Assembly (NCBI RefSeq): GCF_003589595.1 | Contig: NW_020653200.1 | Location: 4,236,532 to 4,300,531 of the forward strand | Length of the DNA: 64,000 bases | DNA from: Hyposmocoma kahamanoa | Lineage: Eukaryota > Arthropoda > Insecta > Lepidoptera > Cosmopterigidae | Direction: 5' to 3' | Part shown: positions 56,130 to 64,000 of the stretch, one piece after another | Layout of the letters: every line of letters starts with the position of its first letter | Position numbering within the stretch: the stretch's first letter is position 1 | Notes under the pieces: generated by a model | The model's database searches: none | Told to the model about the DNA's origin: nothing | What the model saw: only the letters and a program-made list of their open reading frames with translations | Program-made: the position numbers and the translations under genes

Positions 56130-56345
56130 GTGGAGTAGCCATATCTGTGGAAGACCCGATAACTGATAGGGAAAGCGAGTTCTTGAGTGGAGACCACGGC
56201 TCGGCAAACGTAATGTAGGCCGCCCTCTGGCTAGACGGAGTAACAAGCTGTCGATCGGGCGAAATAGCGCGCATTGAGAGAGGCTTATGTCCAGCAATGG
56301 ACTGTGATAGGCTGAGATGACATCTCCTACGGACACGGCTGACTG
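56130..56345 (+). repeat. RTE-type LINE 3' end fragment
   Basis: Translates in pieces as VLEWRPRLGKRNVGRPP and ALREAYVQQWTV, the C-terminus of lepidopteran RTE reverse transcriptase ORFs. Interrupted by stops. Confidence 0.65.
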
Positions 56346-56379
56346 ACTGACTGACCATGGGACCTCTAAAGAGACCAAA

Positions 56380-56849
56380 ATGATTTGTTTGAAAAAAACA
56401 TACGTAATTTAATACCGAAATAATTGATTTACATTGCGTAGCGATCGCGAAATCCTAAGAACTCGATAAATACAAGCAGTTTAATTTCATTTCTTTATAG
56501 CTCGCATCGATTTGCGGTGCATTGCGATGGAGGGTTGAATCACGTTATGTAATTTCAATTGTCTTAGTGGGTCATTGCCGTTCAGTGGAAATGGCCTCTT
56601 GATATGCACTTGAGTGAAGTATCTATTTGACTTCGTGACCTGTTGCCTTCGGGAGCTATAGGACATTAAAATAGCCGCCTAACGCCTAACGAGTGCACAC
56701 TTACTGAAAATGGGTGACATTACTATTAAAATAGCTGTGAAAATGTGAAGTTGTGTTTGTTACTCCGTTACACAGGATTTCTTGGAAATTTAATAAATAC
56801 CATACGCTGTTATCTATTTTACAATAAGTCTTCATTCGAGAATGAAATA
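56380..56849. other. intergenic DNA, no gene seen
   Basis: Nothing recognised. Confidence 0.35.
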
Positions 56850-57050
56850 CTTTTTTTTGACGATACTAAGTGATGAAACGAACAAGTCGTGCGTCTGGTG
56901 AGAGTCACGCATGCCAAAACAGTTACAGTGCCACTCAGAGCTTTAAATCGCAAAGATCAGACGGGTACTGCCACTGCGCCCGTCACTCTGATATATAAGT
57001 TGGAAAGTCCTATGTGTCTGTAACTTCATTAGTACCTGAAACTTACTTTT
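56850..57050 (-). repeat. dispersed repeat family A, copy
   Basis: ACAGTGCCACTCAGAGCTTT and CAAGTCGTGCGTCTGGTGAG, reverse orientation. Confidence 0.65.
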
Positions 57051-57079
57051 CATCAAAAGTTACATTCTTCGGGCTAATC

Positions 57080-57307
57080 CATTGACTTACAAATAAATGG
57101 ACGACGGGTCTAATACAAAAACCACGAAAAAAATGTCCGAAGTCAACCTATTCGAAATTTAAATTGCTAAGTCATCGCAGTATCGCGCTGTCCGTAGAAC
57201 AAATGAAGACTAAAGCGGAGTGTCGCGCTCTGTATACGATTTTAGCGCCTTACAATTGCGGACACTTTTTAGCGCGGACCCGACGTCCATTTATTTGTAA
57301 GTCAATG
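57080..57307. mobile_element. MITE with CATTGACTTAC termini and 8-bp duplication, copy 2
   Basis: 24-bp perfect inverted ends beginning CATTGACTTACAAATAAATG, flanked by GGCTAATC on both sides (57072-57079, 57308-57315). The body matches 40360-40593 in the opposite orientation. Confidence 0.92.
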
Positions 57308-57344
57308 GGCTAATCGTATAAAATCCTTGGTAAATTTAGTAGCA

Positions 57345-57597
57345 GTAGAGCTCCTTGTGAAAGAGGTCATCCAGAGAAGTACTACCACGTTACCTGTTTC
57401 TAAGCGGTTATGTGAGAATTATAGTATTCCGATTTTGAAGGTCAAGGGTGCTTGTGAAATTACAGACACATGGGTCTGAAATGGAAGAAATCTACGGTTG
57501 TCAAAAAGTGTAAAACGCCCGTTTGGCGGCAGAAATAAGTAAGGTGGCAGTACTTCCCTGGACGAATTCTTTCACTAGGAGCTCTACTGCTACCTGT
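57345..57597. repeat. two head-to-head family A fragments
   Basis: 57345-57475 (plus) and 57478-57597 (minus) are inverted halves of family A, each carrying AGCAGTAGAGCTCC or its complement at the outer end. Confidence 0.65.
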
Positions 57598-57599
57598 CT

Positions 57600-58658
57600 A
57601 TACAAAAACGATTTTGCTTAAAAATGTATTTCTTGACCTCTATTCGGTATATTTTTTAGACACTTGTAGTGAATATTTCGATTTACCACTTAAGTAGACG
57701 TAGTAAAGTTTGTGCACATTAGTGCTAAAACATTTATTTAGAAGCTGATCGTCTTGAAGAATCTGCTTCACAAGTCGGTCGAATAGCGAATGTGCTGAAT
57801 AGCAAATCTGTGGAATACAAATATTTTTCCTATGTCGAACGAGGGTTTTTTGTAGCAGGTGGTCATAGTCATATTTTCATGATATATAGAATTACAATAA
57901 CAGTTAATCTTTTATTTTTTCTATCATTACTAACTAATTAAATATTATTAAAAACGTACCAGTTTATTTGTTTCATATACTAAACGTAAACTAGGATGAT
58001 CCCTGTGACACTTCATTTGACATTTGTCATGATGAGGTAAAGTCAATTGATTTTTTAGGCACAAGTTTGGTTCACAATTAAGATTAGTTTTATTATTCTG
58101 GCGTATTCTGAACGATGTTTAGATGTGTGAAGTATTTTGTATTTATATTGAAAGGTGTGAGGTAGTCATTCATTTAAACCCTCTGCAAGATTTTAAATAA
58201 AAATGAGTTAAAAAAGTTGATATAAATTTCATGAAATTTCAAATTAGTAAATTTTTTATCAACACATCTACGTCACAACTCTATTGCGAACCTTGCGCTA
58301 GCGTTAATGACGAGTGTCTATTTCATTCATAAAAGTCATTCAATACAAGTCGGCGCCGCGTCGCGTCCTTGTTCCCGACCAATCCCCGACAAACGAAATG
58401 CAGTCAATTTACGCTAACGCTATTCTGTTATTTGTTGTAATTAATTATTAAAACATTATTGTTAATAAGTTAAATAATATGTAACTTAAAATTTTTAATT
58501 ACATTCCGATCGCTCATTTCCCCAATTCAATTATTAAAAAAATATTGTTATCCAAAATGGCAATAAATACTGGCAACTAAGTTATAGTACGACTATACCA
58601 AGTTTCAAATCGAAAGTAGATGGACACCTTATGATGTCTTGAGATTGAGACTATTTAC
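57600..58658. other. intergenic DNA with one GC-rich patch
   Basis: No gene seen. A GC-rich patch at about 58345-58390 (GTCGGCGCCGCGTCGCG) stands out from AT-rich surroundings. Confidence 0.35.
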
Positions 58659-58852
58659 AATATCTCGTCACGTGTTCTAGAAACAGATGGTGTCCTTGAT
58701 GATTTTGTACAGTAGCGTGTTAAGACACACGGTGTCCAAATGCGCAGCTGTGTTTTCATCCACTATTTAAAAAAATATATAAAATTTATAAATATATTTT
58801 TATTGCAATGGTTAAGGACACCGTGTATCTCTAGGACGTGTGACGGGATATT
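58659..58852. mobile_element. putative MITE with AATATCTCGTCACG termini
   Basis: The left arm (AATATCTCGTCACGTGTTCT...GGTGTCC) and right arm (GGACACCGTGTATCTC...GGGATATT) are inverted over about 37 bp with a few mismatches. The duplication is not clear. Confidence 0.6.
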
Positions 58853-61446
58853 AAATTTTTCACCGTTTAGATATGAACATTTTATGCAGCTTTGCGCATT
58901 ATGCGGATATACCAACACCTATTCTGAAAATAATATTAGGTGCAAAACAATGTTTCCGTCGTTTTTGCAATGTTTAAATTATGACGTGAAAGGTCAACTC
59001 GCGGCCTTAAAAGGCAGGTACACACTCAAAGTGTTTTGTTAAAATATTCAGCCTCAATGATGTGTTAATTAGAAATATTGTGTTATAAACATAGCCAGTG
59101 CATCGAAGATTTAAAGTACAGTAAAATCAGCTCAATATATTTTATTGTCAGGATTGTCGAAGTTATCGAAATAATAGATGACTACTTAATCATTTTGAAT
59201 GATTAATTAATTAGACAAGGTTATTTACGTATTTCATTTATGTAACGGTGTTTAAATTTGACTATTATCATAGATTATTAAGAAGATCCTTAGAAAATAT
59301 ATATTTCATTGTATAAATACCTAATTCATCATAGTCATAGCCACAGTCAGCAGGGTTGGGGACTTCACACGTTTTCACAGGATTGTTAACCTTTACCTTG
59401 GCTAAGCACAACAATTGCACTATGCTACAAGGACCATATTGTTTTAAGACAACTATATGATAACTTCATACAAACGTAACAGAGCGGCTTGTATGTATGC
59501 TCGGCCTCCGCGTACATTCGTATAATCTCGCGGTGCCCTCGCGTTGCATAGTGCATGCAGGTCGTCACATGTGCTATTAATTAAGTATAGAATTGAAGAA
59601 CGCTTAAATTCGACTCGGTGTTTATGATATGTGTTTGTAGTAGTTTGGTGGTTTGTACTGCCTCAAGTCAGAATTCTTCAGCATTTCCTTTCTATTTCAG
59701 GAGTATTATTACTCAATAATTAAGACAACAATCCGCGATCCTGGCATAAAAATATCAATATGTAAGTATCTACTGCATTTAACAAAGGTTATCTCAATAT
59801 TACATGAGAATACTGTGATGACAATTTTCTTCAAATTAAATTATGATTACAACCTGTAGTTATAACCTGTGGGTATGACTAAAATAATAATGTAACAACC
59901 CTACGTTCCGCGCGAAGTGTATGTAGGTTCTTAGGTTCTTAGTGTAAGTTTTCAAATATGTGAACCTAAATATCGTGTTTGTGTTAACGTTTTATTTTAA
60001 ACCTTATAGATATATAATTAAGATCTAAATGAGAATCTTAACGCAAACGCGGTAGTTAACTTTGAATGATTACAAATTTACACTCAGACCTCTGGTGGCA
60101 GTTGCATTAAGTACTTGCTCTTATTATTTATCTTATTATTTTGTAATACAGAATGCTTTGATTTAAACTTTCACGATTTTCACACATTATTTGATTTTTA
60201 GTTCGGGAATTAATAATGTATTAAATATATTTCAATTACCTCGATGTTTCGAACGTATTGCAACGTCTATGGGTCTCGAAGGGATTGAAGAGGCGGGCGT
60301 CAGCTCCTTCTAGCCGTGCGACCTTTTCTAACTACCCGCACTTGGTGTTCATTATGAGAGTTGTGTGTCAGTCTAGTGATAATCCTAGTGCACAAATAAA
60401 TAGATTAAGTCCCGAACTAATAATCAAATGATACAGAATTCTTCGATAAACATCGAGTATATAACCAGAAATAGAGACGAAACGTCATTTAATTTGTTTG
60501 AAAACTATTCTGCCATATCATTACTGTGACAACTGTGCTCCGATTGGCTAGCCCGAGTTCGAAACAATTGACGGGTGTCGTCAATGGATGTCGTCAATTG
60601 TTTCACTTCAAAACAAACAGTTAACTTGAGCTTTGATATAATGGACGTAAATTGCAAAATTACATATTACATATTTAATATTTAATTACCGATGAAATGT
60701 GATTCCGTTTGTTTTGTAATTAAATGTTTTGCTGTTTTTCCCACACCACCGAAGAACAGCACGGCACTATTTACATAAGAATTATGATTTATACTAACAA
60801 AATATGGATTATTTTTATCTGAAATTATATCATTACTAATAAATTTATCAAAATCGGTTCACTTAATAATCGCGTAACATACAGGTAACATAACATACAC
60901 AACGCATATACCTATATATATATATATATATATGCTACCCACCTACCCAACCTACCATATCCTTTTGCATCGAAATTCCGTACCGCTTCCATAATCTGAA
61001 TTTTGCTTTCCAAACCCTTACATTGGCTAAATGCGAAGGCAAAGCCATAAATTTTGAAAGATCAAAAAAGTCGAGTTTTATTTACGAAAAAATTAGTTAA
61101 TTTGTGGCAGCTGCAGCGTAACAGCATCGTCGGCATCAAGTACTTTTCTATCTTTCAATACTTATTATTACATTATTATAGTCTCACTTCACAGTACCTA
61201 GTACAGAAGATATCGCGTCTGTATAGTACCTACTTATACAAATATAATGTACGTAAATTAAATAGGTATATGAGAAGGTCGTTACCGTCTACGGCGTCTA
61301 CCTACGCAAACGGTCAACATATTTCGTACACGTGTTTCAAGTATTTCATACAAGAATATATTTCTTAACCTTAGGTGAAGTGGTTGCTCTGATACTACAT
61401 GGAATCCACTAATTTGATACCAGATAACAGATTTTCTGGCACATTA
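58853..61446. other. intergenic DNA, no gene seen
   Basis: Contains a family B scrap at 60845-60905, a (TA) run at about 60911-60933, and a short inverted repeat GAAACAATTGACG / CGTCAATTGTTTC near 60561-60604. Confidence 0.4.
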
Positions 61447-61976
61447 TTTTTTTTATGATATCAAGTGACGGGACGATCAAGTCGTGCGCCTGATGGTAAG
61501 CGACACGCCTGTCCATAACAGTTGCAGTGCCGCTCAGAGCTTTAAATCGCAAAGAACTGAATAGAACTGCCACTGCGTCCATCACCCTGAGAGACAAATA
61601 GAGAAGTCTCATGTGCCTGCAATTTTACTAGCACCCTTTAAAACAGGAACGAAGAAATGCTCACATTACTTCTTGGCGGTAGAAGTAGATAAGATGGCAG
61701 TGCTTCTCTGGTCGAATTCATACATAACATCATCGACGGTCTCTGTGGTCGAGTGGCGTGCACACCGGTTTTCATGGTGACCATCTTTGAGGTACCGGGT
61801 TCGAGCCCTGGCCGAATTTTTTCTATATTGTCTCGGGTCTAGGTGCTTGTGGTACCGTTGTAGTTTCCGATTTCCATAACACAAGTGCTTTAGCTGCTTA
61901 CTTTGGGATCAGAGCAACGTATGTGATATTGTCTGATATTTATTTATTTACAAGGAGCTCTACTGCTACTTACTAA
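61447..61976 (-). repeat. dispersed repeat family A, split by a SINE
   Basis: TATCAAGTGACGGGACGATC, CAGTGCCGCTCAGAGCTTTA and CAGTGCTTCTCTGG, then a SINE at 61726-61951, then GGAGCTCTACTGCTACTTAC completing the repeat. Confidence 0.7.
61726..61951 (+). repeat. tRNA-derived SINE (family 3), inserted in family A
   Basis: Head GGTCTCTGTGGTCGAGTGG with GTACCGGGTTCGAGCCCTGG as B box, a body ending in TATTGTCTGATATTTATTTA. It is distinct from families 1 and 2. Confidence 0.68.
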
Positions 61977-62019
61977 GTAAAGTTAATGTAATCACAAAAA
62001 TATTACATTAACTTTACTT
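61975..62019. repeat. perfect 18-bp hairpin
   Basis: Arms AAGTAAAGTTAATGTAAT and its exact complement, 9-nt loop. Confidence 0.8.
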
Positions 62020-62305
62020 TTAACATAAATTTATTCATAGATTTTGACATCCTGGTGCTTCTGATGAACGAGTTTGGTATCCGGGTGGGCATCGTTCGTA
62101 ATTTATTAAAATTTATAAATAATGTAATTCTACCATCGTAGCGCTTAAAGCGAAATTATAAGAGTTTATAATTTATTGAATACTAAGCATGGCACTAGAT
62201 ATCACATTGAATGCCCCTGACTTGTAATCAAGTAATTTTATTTCGTTGGTGCCATTATATTTTGTAGAAAATCAAGGTAGTTAGTAGGTACTTCAATAAA
62301 TAATT

Positions 62306-62455
62306 CGTAAGGGCGCAGTGTCAGTGCACTTCAGATGTTTGCGATTTAAAGCTCTGAGTGGCGAAGTGGCACTGCAACTGTTATGGACAGGCGTGTAGCT
62401 TACTATCAGGCGCACGACTTGTTCATCCCGTCACTTGATGTTATAAAAATAATAA
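62306..62455 (+). repeat. dispersed repeat family A, 3' fragment
   Basis: CAGTGCACTTCAGATG, CAGGCGCACGACTTGTTCAT, GTCACTTGATGTTATAAAAA. Confidence 0.7.
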
Positions 62456-63398
62456 TAACAATTTTAGAATTTTAAGAAAGTTGCGTTTCGTTGGATTCAC
62501 CTATGGGTGAATCCATGCTTCAGGTCTCCTCTATGGCAGCATACGCAAACGTGGGAATCGAAATGGAGTCCACAAAAATATTGGCACTCAAGGTATTAAT
62601 TCTACAGAAACAATTTTAACAAATAAATGCCAATATATTAAAATTGTATACTTATTTAAAAAAAACATTACGAAGGTAAGACGTTTCCGCGTAGATGCAC
62701 TTGAGTTGTGATTGATTCCGCAAATAGCAGTGACTATCATAAACAAGTGTATACTATCAAATATAAAATACGTTTTAGGTGTGAATAGTAAAAACTATTT
62801 TCTTAATTGAGGGGTTTTGATACATGTAAATTTAAAAATATAAATTTCCGAAAAACTTTAGGTCATATTTGGTGACTATTGTTTTAATTCAATTTCATAT
62901 TTGTAACAATAACTTATTTTATTTATACTACTTACAAAACTTACTATATATAATTCATTATTGTGATAAAATATAGGTAAGGTACAATAAAATCTAAAAT
63001 ACTAGGAAGTAAAACTAGGATTTTTAAATTATATTAAGAAAATTGGATCCCTGCGGCGAGGTGCCCAAGATAAAGAAAGAAAAACGTTTATTCATCAAAT
63101 TGAGTCACTATACGCACTTAAATCTAATACTTAACACTAAAACAACAAATGGCTGCGTGATTTTAAGTTAGTAAGTGTGTATCGTGGCGCAAAAGAAGAA
63201 AAGGAAACGACTCAGCCATATGTCTATCTCGGGCGAGACAGACGCTGATTTTCAGTTGTTCCTGTTTCAGCGTCGGCTGAGACCTAAGGAAATGGTACAT
63301 GCTCTGTGTATCCTCTGCTTTGTGCCACACTACGCATTTACAATACTCGTGTGATACTAAAAATAATAATAAAAGAATCGACCGACATTTAAGTAAAC
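62456..63398. other. intergenic DNA, no gene seen
   Basis: Nothing recognised. Confidence 0.35.
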
Positions 63399-63401
63399 TT
63401 A

Positions 63402-63576
63402 GGGTCGTATTCCAGAACTCTACTCAATGCTCAAGTCAGGATTTGAGCAGACTTGAGTATGATTTCAAGCACTGAAAATACGACCCTAATGACAAGGGCT
63501 TGAGTATAATTTTCAGTACTCATTGCAATACTCAAGTCCTGACTTGAGTATTGAGTAGAGTTCTGTAATACGACCC
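63402..63576. mobile_element. Harbinger-like foldback MITE, copy 5
   Basis: GGGTCGTATTCCAG at the left, AATACGACCC at the right, flanked by TTA (63399-63401) and TCA (63577-63579, one change). It has the same palindromic body as copies 1-4. Confidence 0.82.
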
Positions 63577-64000
63577 TCAGAGTACCCTTCACCAAAATGG
63601 AATTAGTTGCGTCTGCCCCCCAAATATGTTAAATAAAATTTACAACCACATCCCAAACAGTACTAAAAACTGCGAAAGATCGACACAATTTTGTAAAGTA
63701 TGAAAAACATTCCTTATTGACAAACCTTATTATAATTCGGAAGAATTTTACTTTAATTAGACTTTAATTTTTTAAAGATTTAGAATACTTAATTGATACA
63801 ATATGTTCTTTGTTACTATTTAAAAGACCTTTTGAAGATTTAATGAAATTACTACATTTCAAATAATTAACAACTATTGAATGTAAAATGTATGTACTCG
63901 TATCTTGTATCAAGTATAATTCAATATTGTAATGTGATGATATTGTAAAAATTAATAATGTAGTATAATGTTATAAAGGAATGTATTAATCAATCTGCAA
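63577..64000. other. AT-rich end of window, no gene seen
   Basis: Nothing recognised. Confidence 0.4.

Noticed and set aside
58740..59042. 100-codon ORF
   Set aside because: Begins inside an inverted-repeat element and has no recognisable protein motif.
61745..61820. tRNA gene
   Set aside because: Same reason: it is the head of SINE family 3.

Overview
The window is a stretch of insect nuclear genome, most likely lepidopteran (moth or butterfly). The evidence is AT-rich DNA, small GT-AG introns, tRNA-headed SINEs and LINE tails of the kinds common in Lepidoptera, and many foldback MITEs. There are no prokaryotic operons, rRNA genes or true tRNA genes. I assembled five host gene models by joining exons by eye. 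They are a LITAF-domain protein (3' part only, +), ATAD3 (10 coding exons, +), Rab21 (4 coding exons, -), a pair of intronless trypsin-fold pseudoprotease paralogues (-), and a Tweedle/DUF243 cuticle protein with a split signal peptide (-).

Layout. 0.6-1.7 kb: last two coding exons of the LITAF gene. 2.6-9.4 kb: transposon graveyard, with a MITE inside a MITE, a non-LTR 3' remnant, a P-element/THAP9-type transposase relic, and a 1.2-kb element with 23-bp inverted termini ending just upstream of ATAD3. 9.6-14.3 kb: ATAD3. 14.9-17.6 kb: SINE, MITEs and plain AT-rich DNA. 17.6-19.7 kb: Rab21. 20.4-23.6 kb: a large decameric minisatellite that switches orientation, bracketed by AT-rich inverted arms. 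23.6-28.8 kb: a nested stack consisting of a TIR element holding two MITEs and a mariner, with a nearly intact non-LTR retrotransposon inserted across the mariner's right end and leaving a 14-bp target duplication. 28.8-32.2 kb: SINE and repeats. 32.2-38.7 kb: the two pseudoprotease genes separated by LINE relics. 38.7-43.2 kb: repeats. 43.2-48.2 kb: the Tweedle gene with a 3.7-kb first intron. 48.6-64 kb: no convincing host gene, only minisatellite, MITEs, LINE and SINE fragments and featureless AT-rich DNA.

The genes do not form a pathway. LITAF (late endosome/lysosome membrane), Rab21 (early endosome) and ATAD3 (mitochondrial inner membrane) are housekeeping genes. Tweedle is structural cuticle. 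The pseudoprotease pair is the least familiar coding content and the best candidate for undescribed biology: two adjacent, secreted, intronless proteins that keep a trypsin-like frame but have lost the catalytic histidine and serine. The repeats are also informative, because several target-site duplications can be read directly and give the order of insertion.
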